Shown in pieces: positions 30,537-40,993 of a stretch of 64,000 nt of DNA. The stretch comes from Streptococcus iniae. Lineage in GTDB: Bacteria > Bacillota > Bacilli > Lactobacillales > Streptococcaceae. The translations under genes and the position numbers were made by a program. The notes below the pieces were generated by a model, which saw only the letters and a list, made by a program, of their open reading frames with translations, did no database searches and was not told the origin of the DNA. How positions within the stretch are numbered: position 1 is the stretch's first letter; every line of letters begins with the position of its first letter. The stretch spans positions 1,640,001-1,704,000 of the forward strand of contig NZ_CP132230.1 of NCBI RefSeq assembly GCF_030732225.1. Reading direction: 5' to 3'.

Positions 30537-30860
30537 TTACTCTACTTTCTTAATGTTATCATTGTGATTGCTTAAACCACCCTCGCCAGCAATCTCAACA
30601 ATTCGGTCTCGTCGAGACAACTCATTTACTTCTTGTTTGGCGTTATTCAAATCCGTTCTTTTATCACTAATTTGACTATTTAGACGAGTGATTTCTTGTT
30701 GTAATTGCAATTTACGACTCTGCAAATAAATAATACTAACAGCCATTGTAATAGCTGTAATAATAATGGCAGCATAAAAAGCTTTCTCAATTCTCGAGAA
30801 AGTTCGAATGCGTTTTTGCAATGCTGATGAAATGGCTTGCGTTCTAGTTTCATTGTTCAT
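30537..30860 (-). CDS. ftsL: Cell division protein FtsL
   Basis: Small bitopic division protein (107 aa) acting with FtsB and DivIB. Cytoplasmic tail 1-26, membrane helix about 27-48 (FYAAIIITAITMAVSIIYL), then an extracellular coiled coil (QEITRLNSQISDK...). The ATG at 30860 was chosen because it lies 4 nt after the rsmH stop and matches the usual N-terminus; a longer frame back to 30923 would run inside rsmH. Weak GGAA ribosome site, so coupling to rsmH is likely. Confidence 0.9.
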   Translation of the reverse strand: MNNETRTQAISSALQKRIRTFSRIEKAFYAAIIITAITMAVSIIYLQSRKLQLQQEITRLNSQISDKRTDLNNAKQEVNELSRRDRIVEIAGEGGLSNHNDNIKKVE

Positions 30861-30864
30861 AATC

Positions 30865-31815
30865 TTAATTCCGAATTTTTCTGGCAACACGAAGTTTTGC
30901 CGAATGTGCGCGGTTATTAGCATTTAACTCTTCCTGACTTGGAAGAATTGGTTTACGAGAAACAAGTTCAAACTTTGGTTGCATCTCCTCAGGAATAAAA
31001 GGAATTCCTTTAGGAACATCAACGGTACTTGCTTCTTTAAACAATTGTTTTGTCAGCCTATCTTCTAATGAATGGAAAGTAATTACTGAGATGCGACCAT
31101 CTAAGGCAAGTAAATCCATGGCTTGCTGTATAGATTCATCAGCTGCCCCAAGCTCATCATTAACCTCAATACGTATCGCTTGGAAAATTTGTTTTGCTGG
31201 GTGGCCTTTTTTCTTAAGTTCCTTAGCTGGTTTGGCTGATTTGATAATTTCTGCCAATTCTGTAGTAGTCTCAATAGGTTTGAGACTTCTAGCAGCTTCA
31301 ATTTTACGGGCGATTTGCTTAGAAAATTTATCTTCCCCGTACTTGAAGAAAAGACGTACCAAATCATGATAGTCATACTCATTAACAACATGATAAGCTG
31401 TCAAAGGAGCGTCTGCATCCATTCTCATATCCAAAGGGGCATCTTGTCGATAAGAAAAGCCTCGTTCCCTATGGTCTAATTGTGGGCTTGAAACGCCTAA
31501 ATCATAAAGGATTCCATCAATTGTCTCAACTCCCAAAGAGGTCAACTGTGACGCTAAATGTCTAAAATTATCTTTAATAAAAGTTACTTGTCCTTTATCA
31601 ATGTATGGTTTTAGGACTAGTTGAGCATTATCGATAGCATTTTGATCTTGATCAAAACAATAGAGATGCCCCTTATCATTTAATTGCGACAGCAAATAGG
31701 CCGAATGCCCTGCACCACCTAAGGTAGCATCTACATAGACACCATCAGGCTTGATTGCAAGCATATCGACTGTTTCTTTTAAAAGTACGGTTACGTGATG
31801 AAATTCTTTTGTCAT
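30865..31815 (-). CDS. rsmH: 16S rRNA m4C1402 methyltransferase RsmH (MraW)
   Basis: Methylates N4 of C1402 in 16S rRNA. 316 aa. N-terminal [16 protein letters not shown] site [10 protein letters not shown] at about 29-38, and [11 protein letters not shown] at about 105-115 are family hallmarks. It is the first gene of the cluster. No Shine-Dalgarno precedes the ATG, and an extended -10 (31823-31831) ends only 7 nt before it, so the message may be leaderless or nearly so. Confidence 0.96.
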   Translation of the reverse strand: MTKEFHHVTVLLKETVDMLAIKPDGVYVDATLGGAGHSAYLLSQLNDKGHLYCFDQDQNAIDNAQLVLKPYIDKGQVTFIKDNFRHLASQLTSLGVETIDGILYDLGVSSPQLDHRERGFSYRQDAPLDMRMDADAPLTAYHVVNEYDYHDLVRLFFKYGEDKFSKQIARKIEAARSLKPIETTTELAEIIKSAKPAKELKKKGHPAKQIFQAIRIEVNDELGAADESIQQAMDLLALDGRISVITFHSLEDRLTKQLFKEASTVDVPKGIPFIPEEMQPKFELVSRKPILPSQEELNANNRAHSAKLRVARKIRN

Positions 31816-31822
31816 AACTTTA

Positions 31823-31831
31823 ATTTTAACA
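31823..31831 (-). promoter_or_regulatory. Extended -10 directly before rsmH
   Basis: Minus-strand TGTTAAAAT, with the -10 hexamer at 31823-31828 and the rsmH ATG at 31813-31815. The expected start point falls at the ATG. Confidence 0.45.
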
Positions 31832-31854
31832 TATTTTAGATATTAAGAAAACAA

Positions 31855-31893
31855 AAAGGGAAACTCTAGCCTAAAGCTCAGCTGCTTCCCCAT
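31855..31893 (-). terminator. Terminator of proBA
   Basis: Minus-strand GGGGAA...TTTCCC stem with inner AGC/GGCT pairing, followed by TTTTTG. It lies between the proA stop and the rsmH promoter. Confidence 0.65.
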
Positions 31894-31897
31894 TTTC

Positions 31898-33148
31898 TCA
31901 TTGTCTGGTTTGCCCATTGCCATTGATGTAATACTTACTACTGGTTAAGGCTTCTAATCCCATTGGGCCACGCGCATGCATCTTCTGTGTTGAAATGCCG
32001 ATTTCTGCGCCTAGACCAAATACAAAACCATCTGTAAAACGTGTTGACGCATTAACATAAACAGCTGCCGAGTCAATCAAGTCTTGAAATTGCTCCGCTG
32101 CCTGAAGGTTGTTAGTGATAATAGCCTCTGAATGGTGGCTAGAATGAGCGTTAATAAAAGAAATAGCCTCATCAAGAGAAGATACCGTCTTAACAGACAT
32201 AATGTAATCTAAGAATTCTGTTGCAAAATCCTCTGGCACAGCTTGTTTAGCAGTACTAAAGTAAGGCAGTGCCTTATCATCTGCTCTAAACTCAATAGCT
32301 TGCTTTCCTTTTAGACTTTTTTCTAAAGCTGGAATAAAATGCTCTATTATTTTTTCATGAACAACTAAACTTTCAGCTGCGTTACACACACTTGGTCTTT
32401 GGGTTTTGGCATTGATCACAATTTGGCATGCCATATCGATATCGGCATCTTTGTCAACATAGATATGAACATTCCCAACACCTGTCTCAATAACAGGAAC
32501 TTTGGCTTTCTCCTTGACTGTTTGAATGAGTTTAGCACCACCACGCGGAATTAAAAGGTCAACATAATGACTTGCCTGCATTAATTCTTCCGCCATCTGG
32601 TGAGAGGTGTCTTCCAGTAGTTGAACAGCATCCTGGCAAATAGACGCTTGTTTTAGACTTTGTCGTATTACCTTAACCAAGGCCATATTCGAATAAATCG
32701 CATCTCGACCGCCACGTAAAATAATGGCATTGTTGGTTTTGAAGGCTAAGCTAAAAGCATCCACTGACACATTAGGACGACTTTCAAAAATCATGGCTAT
32801 AACCCCTATAGGGACACGTTTTTGCATGATTTTAAGCCCATCACTATTTGTATAACCCTTTATCACCTGCCCAATTGGATCTTGTAATTCTGCAACTTGA
32901 CGAACCCCGTTAGCAATTGATGCAATGCTCTCTTTAGTCAATCGTAACCGATCACTCATAACCTCTGAAATACCATGCTCTTTAGCTTTATTAAGGTCCT
33001 TAAGGTTTTCTGCTAATAGAAAATCTGTTTGTGTCTCAAGATTGTCTGCTAACAAGACCAAAAAATCATTTTTTTCTTTTGTCGGCAACTGGATCAGGGC
33101 CAAGCTAGCTTTCTTGGCATTTTGTCCTAATTGATCAATTATTGTCAT
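31898..33148 (-). CDS. proA: Gamma-glutamyl phosphate reductase
   Basis: NADPH-dependent second step of proline synthesis, giving glutamate semialdehyde. 416 aa, ALDH superfamily. The catalytic cysteine is in [10 protein letters not shown] at about 253-262, and the GGRDA and [10 protein letters not shown] segments are present. It lies 9 nt downstream of proB. ProC is not in the window. Confidence 0.97.
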   Translation of the reverse strand: MTIIDQLGQNAKKASLALIQLPTKEKNDFLVLLADNLETQTDFLLAENLKDLNKAKEHGISEVMSDRLRLTKESIASIANGVRQVAELQDPIGQVIKGYTNSDGLKIMQKRVPIGVIAMIFESRPNVSVDAFSLAFKTNNAIILRGGRDAIYSNMALVKVIRQSLKQASICQDAVQLLEDTSHQMAEELMQASHYVDLLIPRGGAKLIQTVKEKAKVPVIETGVGNVHIYVDKDADIDMACQIVINAKTQRPSVCNAAESLVVHEKIIEHFIPALEKSLKGKQAIEFRADDKALPYFSTAKQAVPEDFATEFLDYIMSVKTVSSLDEAISFINAHSSHHSEAIITNNLQAAEQFQDLIDSAAVYVNASTRFTDGFVFGLGAEIGISTQKMHARGPMGLEALTSSKYYINGNGQTRQ

Positions 33149-33157
33149 AAGTCTCTC

Positions 33158-33961
33158 CTATTTTTGCACAAACCAGGTTCCAATCACTTGTCCTTCAAGG
33201 ACTCGTAAAATATCACGAGGATTCTTACCATTCATCAAAATCATTTGCCCGTTAGTATCAAAGACCATCTGAGCAGACTGAATTTTACTTAACATACCAC
33301 CAGTCCCAAATTTACTTCCTGCACCACCTGCTGATGCAAGGATTTCTTCTGTAATTTCTGTTACGTGATGTCGTAATTTGGCATCCTCATAAATGCTTGG
33401 ATTTTTATCAAAAAGCCCATCAATATCAGATAGCATAATTAATAAATCAGCCTTGGTAATTTCAGCAACTATAGCAGATAATCTGTCATTATCCCCAAAC
33501 TTAGTGGCATGGTCCATTTCATCCACACTAACAGCATCATTTTCATTCACAATTGGCACAACACCTATTGCCAAAAGGCTTTCAAAGGCATTGGTAACAT
33601 TGGCCAAACTTTCAGGAAAACTGACCACATCTCTGGTTAATAGAATTTGTGAAATATTGGTTTGATAATGGGCAAATATTTGGGAATAAAGACTCATCAT
33701 CGCCACTTGGCCAACACTAGACACAGCCTGTTGCTTAGCTAGTTGACTAGGTCTCTTATCCATTTTTAAGATATCCAAACCAAATCCCATGGCTCCAGAA
33801 GAAACTAAAATTACCTCTTTGCCTTTATTCATCAAACTTGAAATGACAAAAGCCAATTGGTCAATTTTTTCTAAATTAATTTTTCCATTCCCCTGTACAA
33901 GAGAACTGGTTCCTATTTTAATTACAAGACGGTTCACGTCCTCAAAATGTCGTTTTATCAT
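33158..33961 (-). CDS. proB: Glutamate 5-kinase
   Basis: Phosphorylates glutamate, the feedback-controlled first step of proline synthesis. 267 aa, amino acid kinase fold without the C-terminal PUA domain, as is usual in streptococci. Visible motifs: VIKIGTSSL (10-18), [25 protein letters not shown], and GTGGMLSK. The ATG at 33961 is set by the fold start; a longer frame upstream would run through a terminator and promoter. An extended -10 TGCTATAAT ends 6 nt before the ATG and no Shine-Dalgarno exists, suggesting a leaderless mRNA. Confidence 0.96.
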   Translation of the reverse strand: MIKRHFEDVNRLVIKIGTSSLVQGNGKINLEKIDQLAFVISSLMNKGKEVILVSSGAMGFGLDILKMDKRPSQLAKQQAVSSVGQVAMMSLYSQIFAHYQTNISQILLTRDVVSFPESLANVTNAFESLLAIGVVPIVNENDAVSVDEMDHATKFGDNDRLSAIVAEITKADLLIMLSDIDGLFDKNPSIYEDAKLRHHVTEITEEILASAGGAGSKFGTGGMLSKIQSAQMVFDTNGQMILMNGKNPRDILRVLEGQVIGTWFVQK

Positions 33962-33967
33962 AAGAAA

Positions 33968-33976
33968 ATTATAGCA
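33968..33976 (-). promoter_or_regulatory. Extended -10 directly before proB
   Basis: Minus-strand TGCTATAAT, a full extended -10, ending 6 nt before the proB ATG. The predicted start coincides with the A of ATG. Confidence 0.65.
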
Positions 33977-33982
33977 TAAAAA

Positions 33983-34001
33983 AACAGCCGCAAGGACTGT
34001 T
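33983..34001 (-). terminator. Terminator of the ABC exporter operon
   Basis: Stem AACAG-T-CC/GG-CTGTT with one bulge, followed on the minus strand by TTTTTTT. It lies just upstream of the proB -10. Confidence 0.75.
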
Positions 34002-34025
34002 TTAACTAAAATGATTAGAAGATTA

Positions 34026-35660
34026 TCACAATTCAAAATAACTTTCCAATTTATTCCAAAACGATCTTTTTACTCTCCATTGGCCAAAAGCCAATACACA
34101 GAGTATAAATAAGGTTAAGACAAAATTAACTGCAAGTGGATTTTTAGTCACTGTTGATAGGAATATGGTAAATCCAATCAGAACGCCACCCACAATAAGG
34201 CCACCAAACATAAGGCCCATGGCAAACCACTGACTTCCCCCTCTTGTAAACAACTGACTAACATCTTGCCATTTTAAATTTAAATAATCACAATCTCTTT
34301 GAAACATCAATTGTCCTTGAACAAGAGCTGTTAAGACATACCCCAAAATTAAGGTCATTGTTAAAACAAGAGAAAGTTTAAGAACAACAAGTGAAAGTAG
34401 AGCATAAGCCATTATTGGAAAAATGGATTGTAAGAAAATCAAGACTAAAAATTTTTCTCCCAAAAACGTCTTCAGAGAAATTGGCAAACTCTTCAAATAG
34501 ATAAAATTCTCTTTCTCCAAGGAAACCGCTACGCCAATAACCGATGTTGGCAAGGTTCCAAGAGAGGCTAATATAACTCCAACTATGAAAGACACTCCAA
34601 AATAACTACTTCCTAAGAAGTTCGAAATGCTATCTCCTGCTTTCAATAATGGCACTAAAAAACTAATACAGAAGATGAGGGGCATTAAATACGTATTGGT
34701 TAACAATGTCGCATTTTGAATGATTGATAGATGTTGTTTCGTCAGCATATGACGCAAACTCTTATCAATAAATGCATTAGTTTTACCACGCTTAAGCTTG
34801 TCTTTTACTTGAGGTCTTGTGTAAAGAACATCTTGGTAGTACTTAGGCATTACTCGACTAATAATTCCCCAAGTCAACACAAGAATTAAGAGAATTGGTA
34901 AAACAAAGTTAAGAAGGGTCGCTACTGAAAATGGAGATGAAACAAGGTCATGATAACCACGGAAATAAGGGATAGGACTCGTGTCTGTTATTTTACCTGT
35001 TGCACTCATCCTAGAGCTGTTTGAATAGTTCAAAAAGAAAACTAGACCAACAGAACCAATGCTTGAAGCAAACATCAAGAGTGTCGAAATTAATTTACGA
35101 TGTGAGCTAGCTAGTATCAATTTACCAATAATGGCATTAAGGTAAATAGCAAGAACATTTGACGTCACTATTAAAACAAGAAAAGTTAAAATCGCAAGGA
35201 GAATGGCTAATGCATTCCCTATGATTTGCCAGTAAGCAATAACAAACAAAGAGAGTAGGGGCATTAAGAAGATTGACCCCATCCCTAAAGACGATATAAT
35301 TTTTGCAATGTAAAGTTCACCTGGTTTAATGGGCAGATGGACATATAGTTTGACATCATTGCTTTCATAAAAAATAGTATAAAGTGTCGTAAAGGCTGAT
35401 AGGGTTGCCATGACAAAGAATAAAGCAACGTAAAAACTAAAAATACCTGGATTTTGACTAAAATCAATTCCTAAAAACATGAAAATATAAACAAAGAGAA
35501 AAAGCACTGTCATGACTATTTGATTTTTAATCATGGCTTTGTAAGCACTAAATTCTTTTTTTTGACGTTTTTCTTGTTGTTTTTTAAGAGCTGTTAAGCT
35601 TTGTGGATTTGAATAAAGAATATTTATTTTGGTTAATTCCCAAATAGTTGACCAATTCAT
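34026..35660 (-). CDS. ABC exporter membrane protein (putative ABC_export family)
   Basis: 544-aa integral membrane protein with about 11-12 hydrophobic segments, probable permease partner of the ATPase encoded just upstream. The cargo is unknown. The N-terminal cytoplasmic segment has a basic stretch ([12 protein letters not shown]). The ATG at 35660 was chosen because AGGAGG lies 9 nt upstream, within the ATPase gene's end. It is longer than typical EcsB (about 400 aa), so I avoid that name. The promoter lies before the ATPase; the operon ends in a terminator. Confidence 0.75.
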   Translation of the reverse strand: MNWSTIWELTKINILYSNPQSLTALKKQQEKRQKKEFSAYKAMIKNQIVMTVLFLFVYIFMFLGIDFSQNPGIFSFYVALFFVMATLSAFTTLYTIFYESNDVKLYVHLPIKPGELYIAKIISSLGMGSIFLMPLLSLFVIAYWQIIGNALAILLAILTFLVLIVTSNVLAIYLNAIIGKLILASSHRKLISTLLMFASSIGSVGLVFFLNYSNSSRMSATGKITDTSPIPYFRGYHDLVSSPFSVATLLNFVLPILLILVLTWGIISRVMPKYYQDVLYTRPQVKDKLKRGKTNAFIDKSLRHMLTKQHLSIIQNATLLTNTYLMPLIFCISFLVPLLKAGDSISNFLGSSYFGVSFIVGVILASLGTLPTSVIGVAVSLEKENFIYLKSLPISLKTFLGEKFLVLIFLQSIFPIMAYALLSLVVLKLSLVLTMTLILGYVLTALVQGQLMFQRDCDYLNLKWQDVSQLFTRGGSQWFAMGLMFGGLIVGGVLIGFTIFLSTVTKNPLAVNFVLTLFILCVLAFGQWRVKRSFWNKLESYFEL

Positions 35661-35664
35661 AAGC

Positions 35665-36399
35665 TTAGACCTCCTCACTAGAGTGACGTCCAGCTAATTC
35701 CAAATAAATAGTTTCCAAATCTTTGTCTGGATAATTGGCTTTCAAGTCATCAATGGTTCCAAGGAAAATCATTTTACCTTTTTTCAAAATGGCAATGCGA
35801 TCACATAGCTGCTCAGCAACTGATAAGACATGTGTTGAGAAAAGAACAGAATTTCCAGCCGCGGCATGCTCTTTCATCATCTTTTTTAAATCGAAAGCGG
35901 CTTGTGGATCTAAACCTGTCAATGGTTCATCTAAAATCCAGATAGAGGGATTAGATATTAAAGCACCAATGACAATTGTTTTTTGGCGCATACCATGTGA
36001 AAAACTATCAATGGTATTGTTTTCTTCTGTTGTCATTTCAAATAGTTGACTTAGTTCTGCAATGCGTTTTTCAGTATCTTCTTTTGAAACCCCATAAATT
36101 TTGGCTAAAAAATGCCAATATTCACTAGCTGTTAAATTTAAAAATAAATCTGGCGAATCAGGAACATAACCAATCATTTTTTTAATGTCATCACGGTTTG
36201 CACTTAATTCTTTACCATCAACAAAAACCTGTCCATAGGATGCTTCAATAATAGATGTTAAAATGCTTATAGTTGTTGTTTTTCCAGCACCATTATGACC
36301 GATGAGGCCAAATATCTCACCATTTTCAATGGTTAAATTAATATCACTTAATGCTTCTTTATCACCATAAATCTTTGAGACATGTTCAAATGTTATCAT
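35665..36399 (-). CDS. ABC transporter ATP-binding protein (exporter type)
   Basis: 244-aa ATPase of the ABC-2 exporter class. Walker A GHNGAGKTT (about 34-42), Q-loop in GYVPDSPDLF, degenerate signature FSHGMRQKTIV (about 133-143), Walker B WILDEPLTGLDP (about 154-165), and the switch H in STHVLS. The signature reads SHGMRQ instead of SGGQRQ, common in this class. The following membrane protein is its likely partner. Substrate unknown. Confidence 0.9.
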   Translation of the reverse strand: MITFEHVSKIYGDKEALSDINLTIENGEIFGLIGHNGAGKTTTISILTSIIEASYGQVFVDGKELSANRDDIKKMIGYVPDSPDLFLNLTASEYWHFLAKIYGVSKEDTEKRIAELSQLFEMTTEENNTIDSFSHGMRQKTIVIGALISNPSIWILDEPLTGLDPQAAFDLKKMMKEHAAAGNSVLFSTHVLSVAEQLCDRIAILKKGKMIFLGTIDDLKANYPDKDLETIYLELAGRHSSEEV

Positions 36400-36470
36400 C
36401 CTAAACCTCTTTCATAACTCCTAAATAGTTAGTGTTTTGTATTTTTAAATTAATACAATTGTTAGGTATA

Positions 36471-36499
36471 ATAATAAATCTTTTCAAGCAATAAGTCAA
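36471..36499 (-). promoter_or_regulatory. Promoter of the ABC exporter operon
   Basis: Minus-strand TTGACT (36494-36499), 17-nt spacer, TATTAT (36471-36476). Confidence 0.65.
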
Positions 36500-36523
36500 C
36501 TTAATAACGGGTAAAAATGCAAA

Positions 36524-36552
36524 AATCAGAAGAGCCAAAAGCCCTCCTGATT
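36524..36552 (-). terminator. Terminator of tkt
   Basis: 12-bp stem (36524-36535 with 36541-36552, three G-U pairs), 5-nt loop, minus-strand TTTTTG tail. Confidence 0.85.
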
Positions 36553-36560
36553 CCTTATTA

Positions 36561-38546
36561 TTATAATGATTTATAACGGTTTACTGCATTTTCAGTTGTG
36601 AAACCATATTCTTCAAAAATAAGGTTTCCTGGTGCAGATGCTCCCCAAGTGTCAATGGTAAGGGTTTGACCTTGTAAACCGACATATTTAGCCCAACCAA
36701 AGCTTGATGCTGCTTCAATTGCTAGGCGTTTTGTCACAGCTTTTGGAAGCACTTCTTCTTTGTATTCAGCAGATTGCTCATCAAAGATATTTTGTGATGG
36801 CATTGATACCACACGAACAAAGATACCTTCTGCTTCAAGTGCAGCTTGTGTATCCATAGCTAATTTGACTTCTGAACCTGTTGCAATAATGATACCATCA
36901 AGATCTCCCTTAGCTTCTGAAAGAATATAAGCACCTTTATTAATACCATCAGCAGCCAATTCTTTTGTTCCTTCAAGAACAGGTAAGTTTTGACGTGTTA
37001 GAACAAGCATAGTTGGTCTATCTGTTTCAGCCATCGCACGTTTCCACGCTGCATTTGTTTCATTTCCATCTGCAGGACGAATAACGTTTAAATTAGGCAT
37101 TGAACGAACACTTGCCAATTGTTCAATTGGTTCATGTGTTGGGCCATCTTCACCTACAGCAATTGAGTCATGTGTCATCACATACATGGTTGGTAAGTTT
37201 TGAAGAGCAGCCATACGAACTGCTGGTAATAGGTAGTTCGAAAAGACAAAGAATGTTCCACCGTAAACACGTGTTCCACCGTGAAGGGCAATACCATTCA
37301 TAGCTGCTGCCATTGCAAATTCACGAACACCAAACCAGATGTTGCGGCCTTCAAATTGTCCAGGTTGGAAGTCTTTTTCAACTTTAACCATTGTGTTATT
37401 TGAAGCTGAAAGGTCAGCTGAACCGCCCCAGAAAGAAGAAACTTGTGCTGAAATTTGTTGGATAGCTTCTTGACTTGAGACACGACTAGCTTTTGATGTA
37501 CCAAGTTCGTGTGCTTCTAAATCAACTGAAACAGCTTGATTTGCAAAAGCTTCCTTATAGTCTTTAGCTAATTCTGGATACTCTTCTTCATATTTTGCAA
37601 AGAGGTCATTCCATGCATTTTCAGCTTCTTGACCACGTGCTTGTAAGCCATCAGCAAAACGTTTTTCAACTGCTGCTGGTACTGTAAAGTCTTGTTCAGT
37701 CCATCCGTATGATTGTTTCGCAAATGCAATGCCATCAGCACCTAGTGGTGCACCATGAACAGCTGATGTGCCTTGTTTTTCTGCACCAAATCCAATAATT
37801 GTCTTAACTTCAATGATAGTTGGTTTTTGTGTCTCAGCTTTTGCTTCTTCAATTGCTTTTGCAATTGCTTCTAAATCATTACCATCTTTAACAAGGATAT
37901 GTTGCCAGCCGTATGCTTCAAAACGTCCTTTAACATCTTCTGTGAATGCCATTGATGTTGGTCCATCAAGTGAGATGTCATTTGAATCATATAAAAGCAC
38001 TAATTTGCCAAGTTTTAAGTGACCTGCTAAACTTGCTGCTTCTTGACTAACACCTTCCATCAAGTCACCATCTCCATTAATGGCATAAGTATAATGGTCA
38101 ACAATGTCAAATCCTGGTTTATTGTATTTAGCTGCAAGGTGAGCTTCTGCCATTGCAAAACCTAGTGCATTTGCAATCCCTTGTCCTAGGGGGCCACTAG
38201 TTGCTTCTACACCATCTGTGTGATTTACTTCTGGGTGTCCTGGTGTTTTTGATCCCCATTGACGGAAATTTTTCAAATCGTCAATTGAAAGGTCGTAACC
38301 TGCTAGGTGCAATAAGCTGTATAGCATAGCACTTCCATGACCTGCAGAAAGTACGAAACGGTCTCTGTTTGTCCAGTTACGGCTTGTCTTTGGATTCACA
38401 TTCATGAATTTATTCCATAAAACGTAAGCCATTGGGGCTGCACCCATTGGTAAGCCAGGGTGTCCTGAATTTGCTGCTTGGATTGCATCCATTGAAAGCG
38501 TGCGGACAGTGTTAACTGCTAACTGGTCAACTGCATCGAATGTCAT
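36561..38546 (-). CDS. tkt: Transketolase
   Basis: Thiamine-diphosphate enzyme moving two-carbon units in the pentose phosphate pathway. 661 aa. Motifs: SGHPGLPMG at about 28-36, the ThDP motif starting [12 protein letters not shown] at about 155-166, and [20 protein letters not shown] at about 404-423 with the catalytic glutamate. It has its own promoter; a cre-like sequence (38577-38590) lies in its leader. The neighbouring fsa supplies a related aldolase function. Confidence 0.97.
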   Translation of the reverse strand: MTFDAVDQLAVNTVRTLSMDAIQAANSGHPGLPMGAAPMAYVLWNKFMNVNPKTSRNWTNRDRFVLSAGHGSAMLYSLLHLAGYDLSIDDLKNFRQWGSKTPGHPEVNHTDGVEATSGPLGQGIANALGFAMAEAHLAAKYNKPGFDIVDHYTYAINGDGDLMEGVSQEAASLAGHLKLGKLVLLYDSNDISLDGPTSMAFTEDVKGRFEAYGWQHILVKDGNDLEAIAKAIEEAKAETQKPTIIEVKTIIGFGAEKQGTSAVHGAPLGADGIAFAKQSYGWTEQDFTVPAAVEKRFADGLQARGQEAENAWNDLFAKYEEEYPELAKDYKEAFANQAVSVDLEAHELGTSKASRVSSQEAIQQISAQVSSFWGGSADLSASNNTMVKVEKDFQPGQFEGRNIWFGVREFAMAAAMNGIALHGGTRVYGGTFFVFSNYLLPAVRMAALQNLPTMYVMTHDSIAVGEDGPTHEPIEQLASVRSMPNLNVIRPADGNETNAAWKRAMAETDRPTMLVLTRQNLPVLEGTKELAADGINKGAYILSEAKGDLDGIIIATGSEVKLAMDTQAALEAEGIFVRVVSMPSQNIFDEQSAEYKEEVLPKAVTKRLAIEAASSFGWAKYVGLQGQTLTIDTWGASAPGNLIFEEYGFTTENAVNRYKSL

Positions 38547-38576
38547 AACTAAAAACCTCTCTGTTTTTCATCTAAA

Positions 38577-38590
38577 GTTTAACGTTTCCA
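38577..38590 (-). promoter_or_regulatory. Weak cre-like sequence in the tkt leader
   Basis: Minus-strand TGGAAACGTTAAAC matches 12 of 14 positions; both misses are in the final CA. It lies 12 nt after the -10. Confidence 0.35.
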
Positions 38591-38601
38591 AAGTCTATTG
38601 T

Positions 38602-38630
38602 ATCATAAAATCACAAGGATTCTATGTCAA
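38602..38630 (-). promoter_or_regulatory. Promoter of tkt
   Basis: Minus-strand TTGACA (38625-38630), 17-nt spacer, TATGAT (38602-38607). Confidence 0.8.
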
Positions 38631-38689
38631 AATGGTGATTATCACTATTATGATTTAAAAAAATGAGCGTGCTTCATTGAGAAAACGAG

Positions 38690-38715
38690 ACCTAGCTGCA
38701 ACCTTACAGCTAGGT
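38690..38715 (-). terminator. Terminator of fsa
   Basis: Perfect 9-bp stem ACCTAGCTG/CAGCTAGGT (38690-38698 and 38707-38715), 8-nt loop, followed on the minus strand by CTCGTTTTC. Confidence 0.75.
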
Positions 38716-38724
38716 TCCCTCATC

Positions 38725-39369
38725 TTATTTTTTAAAAGAAGCCCAATCTTCCATAAATTGTTTAATGCCATTTTCTGTTAATGGGTGTTGTGTCATTTTG
38801 TCAAATAAATTATCTGGGATTGTCGCAATATGTGATCCTAATTTGGCAACAGCTTCAACGTGAGCTGCATTACGGATGCTTGCAGAGATAATTTCTGACT
38901 CATAACCATACAAATCAATGATTTCTCGCAAGTCTTCAATCAATTGATAAGGATCTGAACCAATATCTTCTAAACGTCCAATAAATGGACTGATATATGT
39001 TGCACCAGCTTTCATAGCCATAAGGCCTTGAGAAACAGTGAAAATAAGAGTTACATTTGTTTTAATACCTTCTTTAGACAAAATATTAGTTGCTTTCAAT
39101 CCTTCTGTTGTCATAGGGATTTTAACAACAACATTTTCATGCCATTTAGCTAAAACACGTGCCTCTGATACCATTTCATCTGCTGTTAATCCAGTAACCT
39201 CAGCTGAAACTGGGCCATCAACGATGTCACAAATTTCTTTAATCACCGTTTCAAAATCACGTCCTTCACGGGAAATGATTGTTGGATTAGTTGTAACACC
39301 ATCTACAACACCTAATGTGTTAATCGCACGAATAGCCTCAACATTGGCAGTGTCTAAGAAAAATTTCAT
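38725..39369 (-). CDS. fsa: Fructose-6-phosphate aldolase / short transaldolase
   Basis: Class I aldolase of the MipB/TalC/FSA subfamily, 214 aa. Schiff-base lysine in VVKIPMT at about residue 83, N-terminal [12 protein letters not shown], and GVTTNPTII at about 24-32. Whether it acts as a true transaldolase or as FSA cannot be told by eye. It lies upstream of tkt in transcription order but has its own terminator, so the two are probably separate units. Shine-Dalgarno GGAGGA lies 6 nt upstream. Confidence 0.92.
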   Translation of the reverse strand: MKFFLDTANVEAIRAINTLGVVDGVTTNPTIISREGRDFETVIKEICDIVDGPVSAEVTGLTADEMVSEARVLAKWHENVVVKIPMTTEGLKATNILSKEGIKTNVTLIFTVSQGLMAMKAGATYISPFIGRLEDIGSDPYQLIEDLREIIDLYGYESEIISASIRNAAHVEAVAKLGSHIATIPDNLFDKMTQHPLTENGIKQFMEDWASFKK

Positions 39370-39520
39370 GATAAATCCTCCAAAAAAATGATAAATATAT
39401 AGTATAGATAAATAGTTAGGCTACTTATCTAATGACACAGTTTAATTATAATGAGCTCAAACAACAAGATAAAGACCAACTTATACACAGTCATGTGTTC
39501 AAAAATGTACCCAAGATATC

Positions 39521-40993
39521 TTAGTCTTGTTCCATAGTATCCTCTAAGGCAATTTTTTCTTCAAGTACTTTTTTCAAAAATCCCTCTAATGCCTGTAATT
39601 CATACGAGGAGCTAAAATGTTTAAGGTGAAAACTAGGCAAACAAGTCCTGAGTTCCTGGCGTTGACAAGAAACAATACAATCATAAGGAATTTCTGCACG
39701 ATAAGGTTCAAAATGAAAATGACGATTATTTTTCAAATACTTCCTAATTGTCAACTCTGCGATTGCTTTTTCAACACTATCAGGCCCCAAAGCCAGAGCA
39801 ACACGAAGAGGTTTATGGTGCCGTTCCAATGAAAAAATCAGCAACTGCAACAAGTGATAATTTAAGAATTGTGCGAAATCACTTTGATACAAACTACGAT
39901 CCTCTAATTGCATCATTAAGTGTTGAACAACCAAATCAATTCTTGTCTTTTCTTCCTTGGGAATCAAGTGCTGTAAAGATGTTAACTCCTGATGACCATC
40001 TAGAATAATCCCTTTAAAAAAATAAGCACGAGAAAAAAAGAGGCCCAAACCATAAATAATATCTTCTTTGGTTCTTACAGTAAGAACTTCTGCTTTTTTC
40101 ATCAACCAAAGAGCTTCTGAAATTTTGTCTGATATAGGACCTCCAAATCCCAAGATATATGACATTGAACTACGAGGTAGGATAGGATTAGTTACTAAAA
40201 AAGCAAACAGACTTTTGCTTTCAAAGCCATCAAATTCTAGTGCAAAACGGCTAAAGTAATGCAGTAATAACTGATTTAAACGTTTATAAAAACCATTTTG
40301 TTCCATCGTGTTATGATCGATATGTTCAAATAATGTTTTTTCGTTATGAAAAGAAAACCGATTTTGAGAAATGGCAAACCATAAGGAGAGCTTTTGTAAG
40401 TTAGGCACATCTAATTCTTTCCCAAGTAATCTTTCAACCAATTTGACTAAATGGTGTTGATTCTCTTCTTCAAACATCATCTGTTTTTCAGACTCTGTTA
40501 GTGTTAGGCAAAAAAGTTGGTAATAAAAATAACGCCACTGCAACTCATGTCCTACTTGTCTACCTTGAGAAATAGACAGTTGAAATTCTTCTAAATAGTT
40601 ATTTAAAACAACTAATTGCCTATTTAAAGTTGCTTCGCTAACCATCAATTCTTGTGACAAAGCAGTAATGGCAAAATGTTCATGTTTTGAAAGGTAAAGC
40701 AAAATTTGATAGGACAAGGAATCTCTAATAAAAACAGAAATAAGATCCTCCCACATAAAATTGCCAGATTCTTCAAGTATTATTTCATCAGTAGTCCAAG
40801 AAAGACTGCAAGGGATAGCATGTTCTTGTAACAAATCCACCAAATGCTCTAAATACTTTAGAAGGGTTACTTTTGAAATAGCTGTAGACTGCATGACCTG
40901 TTTCAAAGGTAAACTCCCCTTAGACCGGTAAAGGGTGAGCAAAATTTGGTACTGGATGCGCCTTTCCTTGTCCATTAAATCATCAATTTTCAT
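39521..40993 (-). CDS. Mga/RofA-family transcriptional regulator
   Basis: 490-aa regulator of the Mga/RofA-like class. An N-terminal winged-helix/HTH covers about 5-65 (YQILLTLYRSKGSLPLKQVM...AISKVTLLKYLEHL). A second HTH_Mga occupies about 85-140 (ITALSQELMVSEATLNRQLVVLNNYL), followed by the PRD-like central region and a C-terminal EIIB-like segment. Conserved histidines in the PRD-like region could be targets of PTS phosphorylation, as in Mga. The ATG at 40993 has GAGGA 6 nt upstream and overlaps the Nox-like stop by 11 nt. It therefore likely controls this flavoprotein or the glp genes; the target is inferred. Confidence 0.85.
   Translation of the reverse strand: MKIDDLMDKERRIQYQILLTLYRSKGSLPLKQVMQSTAISKVTLLKYLEHLVDLLQEHAIPCSLSWTTDEIILEESGNFMWEDLISVFIRDSLSYQILLYLSKHEHFAITALSQELMVSEATLNRQLVVLNNYLEEFQLSISQGRQVGHELQWRYFYYQLFCLTLTESEKQMMFEEENQHHLVKLVERLLGKELDVPNLQKLSLWFAISQNRFSFHNEKTLFEHIDHNTMEQNGFYKRLNQLLLHYFSRFALEFDGFESKSLFAFLVTNPILPRSSMSYILGFGGPISDKISEALWLMKKAEVLTVRTKEDIIYGLGLFFSRAYFFKGIILDGHQELTSLQHLIPKEEKTRIDLVVQHLMMQLEDRSLYQSDFAQFLNYHLLQLLIFSLERHHKPLRVALALGPDSVEKAIAELTIRKYLKNNRHFHFEPYRAEIPYDCIVSCQRQELRTCLPSFHLKHFSSSYELQALEGFLKKVLEEKIALEDTMEQD

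Noticed and set aside
33962..34036. Longer proB frame with a hydrophobic N-terminal extension
   Set aside because: The extension would be read through a terminator and the proB promoter; the kinase fold starts at MIKRH.
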